DNA from: Anastatus disparis
Taxonomy: Eukaryota > Arthropoda > Insecta > Hymenoptera > Eupelmidae
DNA: 64,000 nucleotides
NCBI GenBank assembly: GCA_017163975.1
Contig: JAFFSR010000244.1
Coordinates: 10,789,501 to 10,853,500, forward strand
Direction of reading: 5' to 3'
The translations under genes were made by a program, and so were the position numbers. The notes beneath the pieces were generated by a model. It made no database searches, was not told the DNA's origin, and was given only the letters and a program-made list of their open reading frames with translations. Shown here one piece after another: positions 47,481 to 61,800 of this stretch. How positions within the stretch are numbered: the stretch's first letter is position 1; every line of letters starts with the position of its first letter.

Positions 47481-48260
47481 AGAGAAATCTACCAAACAAG
47501 AATAAGTGATAAATAAAAGTACAATATAATCGTTGTTTGTAAGTCTTGAAAATTATTGTTTCTTATTGCAATAACGTATACTGAAGAGTAATAAAATTTC
47601 TCATGAATTCTTCAGATTCATAATGAAATTTTTATTTGTTTATCTTATAAATTATAAATCTGGGAACAATAAAGCATACAAAAATTTACTAAGATAAATA
47701 AATAAAGAGAAAAAGCATTTTTAGAAAAAAATTTGCAGATTTCATAGTATACAAAAAAAACTGGAGTATCACTTGAATGCGTTGAGTAGAATTTTTAATT
47801 GCATGAAAAGATTTCATATTTTCATAAAGAAGAAAAACAAATATTTTTATTCCATTTGAATAAGAAAAAATGCATGTTAAAAAAGTAAAATTAATAAGAG
47901 CATAATTCATCCTACAACGTCAGATAAAACACTATTACGACATTAAAATTCCCATTACTGTTAGGATGAAAAAAAAGTAAATAAATTTAACAAACTTATA
48001 GCATATAAAGAAGGTCGTAGGCGCGTGTCGTTAGGTCATATTTAAACTGTTCTCAATTCTCCTTTTTACCTCCCGCTTTTCTAAACCCTCCCTTCCACGT
48101 TATTAGATACACTACAAAGTTTACATACCTTTACAAAGTATAATGTATATAAAGGCCATATATGCCATGTCATCAAGCCATATATTTCAACTGTTTCTTC
48201 ATTTAGGGGACATATATGGATGCTTTTGCTCTTCAACGGACTACTAGAAATATTGAATTT

Positions 48261-48304
48261 TTCTTCTTCTTCTTCTTCTTCTTCTTCTTCTTCTTCTTCT
48301 TCTT
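48261..48304. repeat. (TTC)n microsatellite
   Basis: About 14 uninterrupted TTC units, a pure polypurine/polypyrimidine tract able in principle to form triplex DNA. Confidence 0.9.
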
Positions 48305-48404
48305 TTTAAGTCTATATGCATTAGAGCACTCTGAAAAGAAAAGTGCAATGAAAAATTATCTCAAGGCCGCGCGAGAATTGTACGTAAGAACTAATTAAAC
48401 GTGT

Positions 48405-51060
48405 GTTAAGTCAATTAAAAAATTACATTAAAAATTATTCTTCGTATCTTCATATAAATATTGCCATACTCTAACTAGATATTTCTCTACTTGTAATTTT
48501 AGAATTTTTTATCGAATCAAATGATTAATATAGATGATGCATTTGATTAATTTATACGGCATCGTTAACAAATCAATATATACGAGTTTGAATTACTTAT
48601 CGAGTAGGATTATATAAACGTGAAATTGAATATTAATAGAATAACATCATATTTACACACAAAAGCTGTATTTCATTTCTATTATCGATCTGTAATGTTA
48701 TACTAGGAAAATAATTAAAATAACATATAACAAAGCTTTTTTTTCTTGTCTTACGTTTTAATTAATTCCATATAAGTAATACAATTATTTTTCATTAATT
48801 AGATTGTTCATTTCTTCGTCCATTCACTGTGATATAAATGTTATGTCTGAGTGATTATGGCGTTCTTTATTCATTTAGTCATGATTATTAGATTTTTTGG
48901 GGATTAAATTAATTGTCGAAATAAACATGTTTTTATTTAAATATATCAAAATCACGGAAAATTTTTTATTATTGAAAATTTATAGTTCTCGAATTCATAA
49001 TATTTTTACGATCTTAATGTATATTTTCATCGACTTTTTTTAATTAACAATGATAATTGAAAAATTAATCATGAAATAATAAAATAGTAAAAATAACATT
49101 TCATATAAATTGCATACAAACATTTTTTTCCATTAAAATAAAAAAAATAAAAGAGAAACTTTTAATTGATTAAAAGCTTTTGTTGTGTAAATACAATGAA
49201 TATACTAAAAGTTGTAGTATCCGATTACACTTGTACGTGACCACTTTTGTGAATTAGAAACACGATATCGTAAAAAGTCTACTATTTCATTTTAATTATC
49301 ATAAGATAAAGTAATATGAAATATTCCGAAAGAATAAAAAAAAAATAATTAATGAACAATTATTTTCATAAATATAGTTAAAGAGTGAAGGATATAATGT
49401 TTGAAAAATAATGATGAATTTTGATCCTTAAGTTTTTTTCTTTTGAGTGAATGGTCTAACGATTGTATATTGAATAATTAATGGTCTAAACTTGGCTAGT
49501 TTGTACATTAATCAGTATCATTAATTTAAGGAAATTATTTTGATCGTTCTTTGAAGCTTGCGTGATTATTTTCAAGGCAAAAACTACAAAGTTATATTTT
49601 ATTAAAGTCAAATTTGGAAATAGCATATCAAATGATTAACGATTTATTCTTCTTTACAATTTTGACTATTAGTTTAGGAAAAATTTATTTTATGACTGTA
49701 AATACTAGAAATCAATCGAGAATAAAGGAATGTAAAATGTTACAAAGCTTTAATCAATTGACGTAATGCAAAAATACATTAGCATATAAACGATATACCG
49801 AAGGCAAAACAATACATCAATAACGTTAATTAGCATGTGAATTATACTGATGCTTATTCTGACATTCATCAATTTAGATTTCAAAGGGTATACCATCAAA
49901 ATCAAACATAGCAATGGTGAAATTTTGGCTTTTATTATCTCGTTTCTTTACAGTCAATTTTGTTTTAAATCAGATAGACGTGAAAGGAAATAGAAAAAAA
50001 ACCACTCGAGATAGACAGCTACGAAATCTCATCGTTGACATTCGAAAATATGCAATTTGACAGCTGTTTTCACGCATGAACCAACATAACATAAACAGAC
50101 ATGCACATTATGTACGAAACATATCGCATACATATATACGCGTTCGCGTATCCGCACAGCAATACACGCGCAAAGGTAAAAACAAGAATCTTCCTATAGT
50201 TTTAACATTTTAATGCAGCAAACGAATAACGATCGATCGTTAGCGGTAAAAGTGACTAGGTACAGTTTGCCAATATACCCAATCGCGTGGGTTTCGAAGC
50301 AGAGAGGGGTGAAAAAGAGGAAATATAGAGACAAAGGTACGAAGAGTCGGATAAATAAATAGTTGATGTACCCAAGCTCGACTCATTGGATATTATACTT
50401 AGATAGACGTATAAAGTAACTTCATATTTCCGTTGCACTGATCGATAAGTCGTTATAAAAGCTCTATCTCACTCGACTTCCCCTCCTCTTTCACCTCTTT
50501 ATTCCATCGTTATTGTTTCTTTTTTTTTTATTCTTTCTTTTCATTCTTATTTTGTTTATTGGTACGTCCTATTGTTTTTCTTTCAATGTCTTACATTAAC
50601 GTCGTATACTATTTTCTATCACTGCTCGTAAGCCTAAGTAATAATGTCATTCAATTATTCAATTGCAAGACCACAGTATTGAAGTGGACCAGTGAGTCAA
50701 GGCTATTATATACGACTTATTAATTTATTTGTTGTTTTCTTTTCTTTTTCTATTTCCCTTCCCTTCGTTATTTTTTATTTTCCGACAGGGCTTATTATTT
50801 TATTGATCGATTTTTGCTTATTAAATGTTATGACTAAGAAAGTCTTTCGAATTTGCATAATTAATGGCTTGAATTTTTAAACTGGCAACTCGTATACTAA
50901 AGTTCAAAGTATGAAAGTTTTATGGAATGTGCAAAATTTATTTTAGTTTATATAATCTGATATATATTTTTTTTCAAAAACTTGCAAAAAAAACTTGTAT
51001 ACAGGAGTAAGTTAGTTTCAGCTAAAAGTTTTATGATGCATGGCATATGAGGTGTAATAA
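48405..51060. other. A+T-rich DNA with a GC-elevated block at 50040-50560
   Basis: The block contains TATACGCGTTCGCGTATCCG (an 8-bp CGCG-centred palindrome), CGATCGATCG near 50231 and a CCCCTCCTCTTTCACCTC tract (50479-50500). No convincing frame. The remainder is featureless. Confidence 0.4.
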
Positions 51061-51150
51061 CATGTAGATGCGCGCAGCGCAAACTTTCCAATCGTAAATC
51101 TACTTTACATTCAAAGATTTCTCATGCGACATTATAGTCGACGTTCACAA

Positions 51151-51180
51151 AAAAAGAGAGAGAAAGAGAGAGAGAAAAGG
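51151..51180. repeat. GA-repeat tract
   Basis: An (A/G) tract with repeated GAGAGA units after a GC-elevated stretch (51060-51150). Compatible with GAGA-type binding or simple repeat drift. Confidence 0.7.
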
Positions 51181-51560
51181 TTAAAAATAAAGCAAAGTTA
51201 TATATCCGCATTATGTAGAGGCTGGAGCAAAGTAAAATCATAGTAAATACATAATTATCTCCATCTTACTCCTCATGTTAAATTCATTGAAGCGTTAATT
51301 TTAACCCACTTCTTAGTTGCACATAAGCTAAAATCTACTGTTCTATGCAGTTTGATAGCTTTGCTAAATCTACTAATTCTAAATTGCCTCATAATTCATG
51401 CAGCCATCATTCTTCAGACTTTCATTTTAATTATAATTAACTTCATTTTCAATACAATTTTTTTATTTATGAATTATATTATTTATGGCTTCTTAGAAAT
51501 TTTTTTATTAATATTATAGCATTATTTTTAACGTATTTTGATTTTTTATAATTTTTAAAT

Positions 51561-51778
51561 TTAAGGGGATGTGAAATACCGACAATAAAATAATCCATAT
51601 TTTTGATTCTTGATCCAAATTTATAAAAAAATATCTTTATATTACAGCCTTCTATTTTAATTAATAAAAAGCATGATATAGAGATATTTCGGAAAATTTT
51701 TGAATTAAGATTTAAAATTCGGGAAACTACAATGTCGGTAATTATATATTAAACGTATACCTTATTACATCCCCTTAA
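51561..51778. mobile_element. piggyBac-like MITE with exact TTAA target duplication
   Basis: TTAA-GGGGATGT at 51561-51572 is mirrored by ACATCCCC-TTAA at 51767-51778, enclosing 210 bp. A second inverted pair, TACCGACA and TGTCGGTA, lies inside (about 51577 and 51733). TTAA duplications with short G/C-ended termini are the hallmark of piggyBac-family insertions. The interior is A+T-rich and non-coding, so this would be a non-autonomous MITE. The perfect TTAA on both sides supports the boundaries. Confidence 0.7.
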
Positions 51779-54700
51779 GTTAAGAAACTTTTTATGAGAA
51801 AATTTTTGATCGACATCAACAGTTGAATCTTAGCAGATAAACTATCTTAGTGGTGTATTGTAAAAGCTCTTATGTTAAACTTATGGTATTTTGAAAAATT
51901 TTCTTTTATTATAACTTTTTTATCTGTATTATTAAATGATCAGAATTAAAATTTAGTAAAACAAGTATATCACCTTATTATCTTTCACTTGAATATCATT
52001 TCTTTGAGCTATCACTGAGATAGCACCCTTTTTCATCTTTTACCGCTTTAATACGTTCTGCTATCCGATTATCGATATACCCACGAACGTACAATTATAA
52101 TCATGTGGATATAGAGTTCTAATATGCAGTTGTTAATTCGGGATCGATAAAATGTAATTTTAAAAACCATTTTAGCTCGGAAATTTTTATTTTACCAATT
52201 TTCATTATGTCCTATTACAATCGATATTGGATAGGAAAGGAAATAACAATTTTTATAATTTAAAAATTAAAGAAAAAAAAACTTATTAGCGAAGAAAATT
52301 TTTTTGAAGTTAATTTATTAATTTCATAAATTAAAAATAAAAATATTTCTACATGTAAATACGTTTATTACAAATTTATTTATTTATTTATTTTAAATAA
52401 AAACAATAGCAAAGTAATTAAAAAAATTGAATGTATGTTGTCACAAAAAGCAATTTAGAATATTTCTACTCTGACAAATGATTGATAATTGAAATTACAA
52501 ATAATTATATTATCAAATAAATTCAAACGTTAAACTGTTTTTATGAAGATAAAATTGCTTTCAAAAAAAGTTCAGATAAATTTTCCAGTGTACACAACAC
52601 TACAAAATTATAAAAAAACTGATCAACAAAATTCTTCTCTACTTTTTGCATTATTTTGCTCCCAAAAAGTTTATACAAACAACATTGAAAATGCAGATTT
52701 AATTTTAAATTCCAATATTCCGGAACAAAAAATTTTTAATTAAAATTTGTTATCATCCGCGATTTGTTATCGTATACACGATAAAACGAAAATGCATTCA
52801 TTTGTTTACCCACAATGCGCGAGTGCAACATTTCTCCGTACAATACATATAATGTAAAATATTATACCACGTAATTGACATATAGCTATTCTTTCGTTTA
52901 CTTCTATTCTTTTTTTTTAACGGCAAATCCTTTCTCTATCTCATGAGTCATACATTTTTTTTATTCTTTTTCTTTTCTTCTCGTTTTTTTTTATCAGACT
53001 AAAGGATGTAATCCGGCTTGGCGGAAGCACATGTTCTATTCCCTTATATATAGATGACGACGACATGGCACAAGGATGAGAAGGATTGTTTTGATTAAAA
53101 GTCAAGAGTGAGTGAGCAAGCTTTTATGAATTTCTAACGATACCAACGGGGTAAAAAAAAAGGAAGAAGAAGCAGTAGAATGTCGTTGACGACGGTGAAG
53201 GATGAATATAAAAAAAAAGATTTTTTTTTTCCTTTCAAATGCTAATGGAGGCTATCGTTATATACATGCACATCTTTTTACACATTATGCTCTTGGTTTA
53301 GTTCTACTAAGAGATTGACTAATGAATATTTTTAAAAGGGACCTTTTGATGGATTTACGACTGAATTATTAATCGAGATTAACATTTTCTTGAGTTCATT
53401 TAATCCGGCAGTACTTTAAAGTGTTTTATTCATTGCAACTGTAAATCTATTTTCAATTTGAAAAATTTAGAAATAAGTGAATTTAAAATATAAGATATAG
53501 ATAATAGGATTATTAATTAGTTTTTCTGTATGTGTTATCATTTTTTTTTAATTTTCTATTTTTTAATAATATAGAAAAAAAATAAAAATTCGAAACAACT
53601 TAACATAAAATTTTTAATGTGATTTTCTTTTGAATCGATATTTACTTATATACTTATTTATTACCAGTTAAATTAAACGAATCAATCAACGCCTGTACCT
53701 AATAAGAGGATATCTAATTAACGTTTAGTTTTGGTATCAAATTAATCTGATATCCCGGATAACGATAGACGGTCAACCAAATAAATAAAGTGCCTGTATA
53801 ATATATCAACAATACAACAAGAAATTTCATAATCGATTATAAGCTCCGAAAAAAAGCTTAATCAGTTTTCCAATTACCTGCTTTCGCGCTGATCGTCATT
53901 TCATTTAAAACTAAGGCTTACGAAACTTTATTTATTACGGTATAAAGCCGTGATTGCTTCGAGATTAATTTTAAATAACCATGAGATAATTATAAAGTTT
54001 TGATGGAAAAAATTAATATGCTTTGGTGTAGAAACTTTATTAGCTGGTTAAATAATTCATGGAATGATTATTTGATAAACACATTATTGGATCACAGGAT
54101 ACATTTATTAGATATTTTGTAATTTTAACTATTTTATTTAGTTGAAACTATAAGTTTTAAGTCAAAATAATAACGTTTCGATTAAAATAAAAGAATAATA
54201 GCTTTTATCATACATAATTCAAATTTAATCTTCTCAAAAAGCAAAAAAAATTGGATCAAAGTCGATGAACCCGTTCTTAAGATACATGCGCGCTCTTATA
54301 CACACACGCGCGCATCCAACACCCACATACAAAAACACACACCCACGGATAGAGAAAGAGAAGAGTACACACATGTGCACGTGTGCACACGGTCGAGTAG
54401 ACAATTTCTAAAAATAGTGTATTTAAATTCATAACTGCTCAAAACAAATCCTATAACGTTATTATTAAAAATTATTTTATCATTAAATACAGTTATGCTA
54501 AAAACAAATAATAAATTTAAAAAATTGAAAAAAAAATCTGAAATTAATATCTTATAACTACAATAAAACAACAAAATTCGAATATAAATTTCCACTTGAA
54601 CAAGTTGTGTTTTATCGATTCTGTCTCATTAACATGTCATCAACCTAAATATTCTGATCAATTGATCATCGATAAAATTTTTTATACCCTCATTAGACCA

Positions 54701-56865
54701 TATATCACTTTGTTATTTGTATATCGTGTATTCACCAACGATATAAAAAAAAATTAAAAATATATATAATGAGATCATTCAGGAAAAAATAAGAAAAAAA
54801 ATGTTAATTATGAAGAGAAAGAGATTCAAAGAGAAACGTGCAAAAAAAGCTTTGAGAGAAGGCCTTGCAAAAGTTCTTGCTATGTTACACCTGTAGCTTG
54901 TGTTGGTAAAGGTCAAGGCTTATAATATCTCTTAATTACATGAAGAAAAATCTACTCACTTTCTTTTCTTTAATTATGTACCGAATTATTATATGTACTT
55001 GTAATTATTTAAATTTATCTTTTTTATTCGGTTCGTGTTTTCGAATTTCATTTCTCTTCCTCTTTCGTAAACACAGTATTGATTGTTACATAAAATTTAA
55101 AAATGCTCTTTCAAGTTAATAAAATATGAAAAAACTTTAAATATTGAAAATATTTAGTTGATTAAATTTAATTCATTTTTTCGTTCGAACCGACTTCTAA
55201 TTTAATTATTTCATTGATGACCTAGAATTCATTCCTTGGTAACAAATTTAATAAGATAGATGTATTTCGAACTTTTGAAGACGAACGGATTCATTTGACA
55301 CGAAAACTGAACTGAGTAAAATATATAATAAATTAAAACTAAAATAAAAAATCAATCGAATAAAATTTCGGTTAAATATTATATTTTTAAATAATGAATG
55401 TTCGATTCTCGGAATATACATAAATTTTCTTGCTTCTAATTATATAATAATTGATAGACGAAGGTTTAACCGAGATTTATTTTCGTTCTAGTAATAACAT
55501 GACAACGGAACGTATTTACTTATACCCTTCGAAGATAAAATGTTTATTTTAAATAAAAATAAATGAATCACTTGAAAATATTTAAAAACTTGAAGAAAAA
55601 CAAGAAAACGCAAGATAAATAAAATCAAGTAAATGTTGATTGTAACAGTAAGATTAAATAAATCTCGAACTTCATTGACTGAAACATAATTTACACGGCA
55701 ATAGTTTGCAATTCTATCAAAACTTGGCTAAGGCTTTAGTTTAACATTTAACTTCTCAATTTAGTATTCATTGACTGTAAAATGTCACTTAATCCAATTC
55801 AAATTGCCGTTGGACAAGTCCCTTATCCATCCGTAAATTAACAGTACAATTTTCAGTAAAATTATTTCTTAAATTGCCCTAAATAAAAATTTTCAATTCT
55901 TAAAAAGAGAATCAAAAAATTTTAAATAAGTATGAAAATTATTAACAATGCCATTTTATTTTATAAAGAATAAAAATTTTTATTGTAAGATAAAACTGAT
56001 TCTTATTACTAGAAGCATATATTTAATGAAATTCATTTTCCAGTGCTAACTGTAGCTTAACATGCAAAATTTTTTTTTACTAAGAATTATAAAAGAGATC
56101 ATAAAAATTTTCACTAATTAAATTGTAAATTTAAAAAATCAGTTAAAATTACTTAAAAGAAAAAAAAATTTATTCCGATCGATATAAATTTTCAATTTCT
56201 GCAATTTGCGTAATACTTACAACATACACATATAAAAGTTCTTGACGTTATAAACTTCAGTCTGAATAAACATTTACTTCGTTGAAGTGTAAATTCACAT
56301 TGAATGCCATCACCAAATACGTTGAGTCAGCTTGAAACAAAAAAGAAAATTCACGGCAAATATATTTAAAACATGTTGGAATACATGAAAAAAAATATTT
56401 TTTTTAATGTTAAAATATTTTTTTACTTTGAAAAAAATCCAGGTCGATGTAAAAAAAATAAGAAAGTAATAAAACCTGAGAGTATAAATAGATTTATTTA
56501 TGTACATCTCCAGACCAGAAAGTTTCTTGTAAAAAAAAAGTGTTAGGTAAATTCTAAAAAGGAATCTTCATTTTAAAATGAATTTTCAAACACTTTCAGA
56601 CATAAATCTTTAAATAATAAATAAATAAATTGAAAATTCTGCTATGCAAAGGTAAAAAATATTCAATTTTCAAAAAAGTAAGAAATTAGAACGGAAATTT
56701 TATCGTATAAGTAGAAAATTCCTAGTATGGACAGACACTGTTTTATTAAATTGATCCTTAATCTACTGAAATTTTATAATTACTACAATTTTCAGAGTTT
56801 TCATTTTTATGTATTTATGTACTGTACTTATTACATGAATAAAAAGTAAAACAAAAAAGATTATT
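51779..56865. other. A+T-rich DNA with two small GC-elevated blocks
   Basis: Blocks at 52990-53290 (GGCTTGGCGGAAGCAC, GATGACGACGACATGG) and 54270-54400 (CACACACACGCGCGC, GTGCACGTGTGCACAC palindrome) stand out. Frames at 52543, 54296 and 56310 are low-complexity. No gene recognised. Confidence 0.45.
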
Positions 56866-57036
56866 ATGTGCATTACACTTACATTTATTTACACATTCTT
56901 TGAATTTCATTTGAAAATTAAAATTACAATAACGCATGTATTCTTTTGTTTAAAATTTCTTTTGAAAAACCACGCAACAATTAATCAGAAAAAGCACAAC
57001 CACGCTAATATATCACACAACGGTGACTTTTGTAAA

Positions 57037-57210
57037 GAAAAAAAAGCAAAAAACAAAAAGAAAAAAAATAAGAAAACAAAGTCAATGCCTGACAGAGAAA
57101 AAAAAAGAAAAATCAACGTCAACAAGAGGCGCCAGCTTCCTTCTTTCGTTCTTTTTTTTCTCTCTTCTTTTTCTTTTTTCTTTCTCTTCTTTTTTTTACC
57201 ATCTCTTCTA
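57037..57210. repeat. Purine-to-pyrimidine switch forming a loose inverted repeat
   Basis: An A/G-rich run (57037-57113) is followed by GAGGCGCCAGC and then a T/C-rich run (57137-57199), so the strand folds on itself approximately. A second GGCGCCAC occurs at about 57282, again beside an A/G-rich run. The complementarity is compositional, not exact. Confidence 0.4.
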
Positions 57211-58189
57211 AACAGTTAAACGTCACACAAGAGTAAAAGAGACATAAAGTCAGTGTTGTAGAGTGCTTTTATTTTTTCGCGGCGCCACAAGTCGTAAGCC
57301 ATGCGTCAAAAAACTCGAGAAGAAAAAAAAGAAGAAGAAAAACTTTAACTTGCATCTTGTACTTTTTAACGAACGCTTTTTTTTCTTTAAATTTCCTTAT
57401 TCTCGTTTTTTTCTTTTTATCGTTAAAAATTAGTTTATCCGAATACTTTGTTTTTTGATTTCTCATAATAATGTTCATAAAAATATTTTACGCTGTGCAG
57501 CATTATGTAATTTATGATTTTATATTGCCTGTTGTAAAATAAAATTTATGTTTATTATTAATATTTATGATTACATATTCGTTTAATATACATATAATAT
57601 GCATTAATTAATTTCCTTATAATGAATACATCTATAAAATACTGAAGGTGGTGAAGAAACATCTATATTATGATAATAACAGTGCGAAATTTTAAATCAG
57701 TACGTGAATTTACTTTTTGCTTGCATTTGTTTTTGGATGTCGATTGTTAATTATGGTAATATTGTTTGAAACGTGTATATATGTACATATATGATGAAAT
57801 GTAAAATGCATTTTAGATAGAAAATTTTAGATGAAGAAATATTTGTATAATAATTTAAAATCAAAACAATTTATTTATTCAGTATTAGAATTAAAATCAT
57901 GATTAAAAATAATAATGTGCAAAAATGAATTATAAAATAATTGTAAAACAGATTTTAGTAAAACAATGTCTGTCAACTATAATAATAATTAACTGAGAAA
58001 ATGATAAAAAAAATTCTCATATATTTTAATAAAATTAATAGTTTTGAAGCAATTTTTCTAAACTTTAATTTATAATTTTAATCCCATAATAAAACAGCCT
58101 TTTTCCTGTATTCAAATCAATATAAAATATAAAGTCAAATAGGGAAAATAAAGTTAAAAAATAAAAAATAACAGTTACATTGTATAGAG

Positions 58190-58330
58190 CATGTGGTACG
58201 AGAATCTGGTCACATAAAATTGGCACTCGAAAAGCCGGAAAGAGAAAATGACCGGAGTACTCGACGTGCCAGAGGCTAGGCAGTCAACCTTCTCCAATAG
58301 TTCATTAAGAGCTTTTTTCCGAAAACTCTC
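58190..58330. promoter_or_regulatory. GC-elevated island with a stem-loop
   Basis: TGGCAC, TCGA and CCGG (58221-58238) are mirrored by CCGG, TCGA and GTGCCA (58252-58271), giving a bulged stem around an A-rich loop. The island has no frame. A second island follows at 58670-58810 (AGACGTCT palindrome, GCTCGTACGGACGG). Possible conserved element or structured RNA; inference only. Confidence 0.3.
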
Positions 58331-58810
58331 ATTTCTGCTTGCTTTTATCAAATTTTCTCCAACTTTTTTTTTTCTATTTATCTTTTAAAAACTAAACTTT
58401 GATATTTTTGTTTTGATGTTTCTTTTTTTTATATCAAAACAAAAAATTACAAATACAAAATGAAATAAAAAATTGAAACTTAAAGATGATGTATAATTTG
58501 ATTTATTTTTAAAATTTCATTATAAGAAAAACTTTAAAAAAAATGATTAAAGGGGCAAAAGTTTAAAATTAAACTCAGCCCATAAGATTTGAGGCTAGCG
58601 AAAATTTTGTCTAAAAATAAAATTGAATTCACGTTAGTGTCTTAAAATAACGTATATACGTTTTTGTTACTTGTACATTGCGTTTTGTAATGAGCCGGTA
58701 AGACGTCTAAAGCGTAAATGTAAAAGCTCGTACGGACGGAGAGAAGGCTCTTCTATCTACACTAGACGAGCATTAAATTCAAGCCTTGCTTGTGGTTTAG
58801 AAACGTTACA

Positions 58811-61800
58811 TGCAATTTATCGTTGTTTCACGAGTGTAATTTAAGTGTCTTTGATTTTAATTTGTGTTCAGGATAATTCATGAGATTCTTATTGTTTAGT
58901 TTTCCATTAAATATATTTAATATTATTGTGTTACAAACTTGAACGAAATTTAAATTTTACTCAAAATCATATGTATTCGACAGTTACGAATATTTCTAAA
59001 TATTTACAAATATTTGTAACTGCAAAATGTAAACATTGCAAACGTTTGCAACATAAAGATACCAAACACATTTTTTCATCAAATAATTTTTTATATAAAA
59101 TTGTTTTGTTTATAAACGTTTCAAAATTTAACTTTCAAAATATTTATTTTCTCAAATTTAAATCTTTTACAAATAAAGAAATATCAACACGTGACTCACT
59201 GAATTCTCTATATATTGGGTATTTACAATTGGAAAATAAACGTTTATTAAACGATAAAAGTGTTTATATTTTAATGTTAAAATACGATTATTTTTAGCGT
59301 AATATACATATACATCAAATGGTGGTATACGAATATGAGTCATTTTACACTTGACATCATCTTGACATTAAAGACAACAGCAATTTCATCCAAAAAACAT
59401 TTATATATTAATACGTTGGTCATTGCATTAAATTAATATATGCAAAACAAATAATAATTTGCTTTTCAATTAACGAATCACATATCAATGAATCATCAAC
59501 AGTTATTTGTCAGAAAAATCCTTTAATATACAAAATTTTTATTCATATTAATAATACACAATATTTTTTTATTTTTTCGTATCTTGGAAAATTTAGTATA
59601 CGTTTGCTTTGAAAAAGGGTGTACTTTATTTAACTGAAAATAAAAAATACTATCGCGCAGCCTGCGCATTCAGCTTACACGAGGTGAAATTTTTCAAAAA
59701 CCGTATAGAAAATATTTCAACAATATATAAAGATAAAATAAAAAAAATTTATGAATACATATGCATATATTTAGATGAATATTTTCATATTTTTCTTTGC
59801 TTTATCTCATGTTTTAAAACCTTATTTTCTATTCCATTTTCCTCTTTTTTTCTTCTTTTTCACTTATTTTGCCTCATTTTTTTATTCTCTTTTCACTTTT
59901 ACGCAAGCACGCAGCGCTTCACACTCAATAGACGCTATTAAAAGCATCGCGAAGCAATAATTTGAGTCTTTTTTGCCTAGTAGTGTATAAAAAGAAGAGA
60001 AAAAAAACAAAAGAACGTGAGTTACGATATAGCGATCGATAATGTGAAATGTACGCGAGCGCGTAATACAAAAAAGAGAAGATGAACGTTATATACGAAA
60101 ATAGTTGCTCACAATGGATTTAGCATATAAATTTTCGCTTTATAGTATTGAAGTACCGACCGGAAAGTTTATGAGTGAAGAAAAATTACGAGAGAGAACA
60201 AAAGAAAGAATAAAAAAAAGCGAGAAGGATAAAAATCAGTAAATGAATGATCGAGTAGTAAGTATAGTTTACGCGTACACGTTAAAGCTCTTTTGCCAAG
60301 TTTCTGTCTGCAAAGCCTTGTCCAAAGATAAATCAGACTCTCTTTGATAGTTTTAAGTATAACGCATCATAGATTTATATTCAAAGACTTTCTAACAATA
60401 GTTTTGGATTTCGTATTTCTTTTTTTTTTATAGTATTGACTTGGTGTCACTTGAGCGAGAGGTGAAAAAAAAATTTTTTGTTTTGACACAAATGTCAATG
60501 CTGGAATTTTTTTAGTTCTATTCCTTTTTGTAAAATATTTTGTTTATTTTCAGATTGACGGTTTGTTGTTTTAGACAGACAAAATCTTTTTCACTTTTTC
60601 TAAAATAACTAGAGTTTGAGATTTCAGTTTACAAATTGATTGATATTTCTTCTTTCATTTATAAATGAGTTTATAAACATTTATATTATTAAATTTTGAA
60701 AAACTGCTATTGTATTGCATCGCTGTTATTATTTAATATTTATTAAAAACAAGAAGGACAGCCAATTATTACGTATAAAAAATTTATGTTTTAACTATAA
60801 TTAAAAATAAAAGCCAAAGGTTGATAAATTTACTTTCAGGAATAAATTGCAGTTTTAGTTAATTTAAAGAACAAAACAAATTGAATCTTTTAAAAGTTAG
60901 ATAGATATTTTTTTTTATTTTCAAATAGAAATGTAAAGTTTATGATTAGTAATAAAAAAGTTAAAAATAGCGTGTATAATTAACTATCATATAATCGCAT
61001 TGTTTATAGTGAACAATTTTTTGGTAAATCCAATTGCAATTAAATATTTTTTTGACATTTCTTTTAGGAGTTATCGGTCATATTATATAAATTAATCACG
61101 ATTTGACAAGTTTATAATCTTGTATTTATAAAATATTTTTAACTTAACTCCAAAACTATATTAATTTATTATATATTTCACGTAAATACAAAAAACAAGT
61201 AATTAAAATATCATTCAGAAAATTTTAAATCTTTTATTGGACATCAACACTTTTAAATCATAATTAAAAAAGTTGAAATAAAATTTTAATTTAAAAGTAA
61301 AAGTTGTTAACTTTTAAATCTTCTAAAGAAAAAATATCGTGTGTTAATTTGTATGTGAAAATATATCTTTTATTATATGTTCGACAAAGTGTATGATTCA
61401 TTCGTTTGCCAATTACGCCATAATGTCGGCATATTCTTAAGTGAAAAACTTGCCAAGAATAATTTTTCACGCAGACACGGTCCAATTAATAGCGACAGAG
61501 CGTTCAGAAGCGCAGAAAATGTGGTAAAAACCCAAAGCAATTCACTGCCTGGATTCTTTTTTCAAGCGTAAAAAGCTTCGTGAGCTTGAATAATTTCAGG
61601 ATAATGAGGTTGCTAGGATAACAAATGTGTTTGGAGAGCAAATTTTTTCTTCTCTTCTCTTTTTTTTCAAATTGGTCGGTGTACTTGATTTTTATTTATT
61701 TTGTTTACTTTTTCACTTTATGAATATTTGCACTTGTATTTATATCAGATTATTTTTGTAAAGTTTACTCTGCTTACTATTCAACGAACTTAATAAATCA

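Noticed and set aside
48216..48398. 60-aa frame with poly-Phe
   Set aside because: The poly-Phe is the TTC microsatellite.
56866..57219. 117-aa Lys/Phe-rich frame
   Set aside because: It reads a purine run followed by a pyrimidine run; low-complexity translation only.
58926..59297. 123-aa + strand frame
   Set aside because: Long for the window, but A+T-rich throughout, without domain, signal or splice context. It overlaps an inverted repeat (58981-59022). Chance is adequate.
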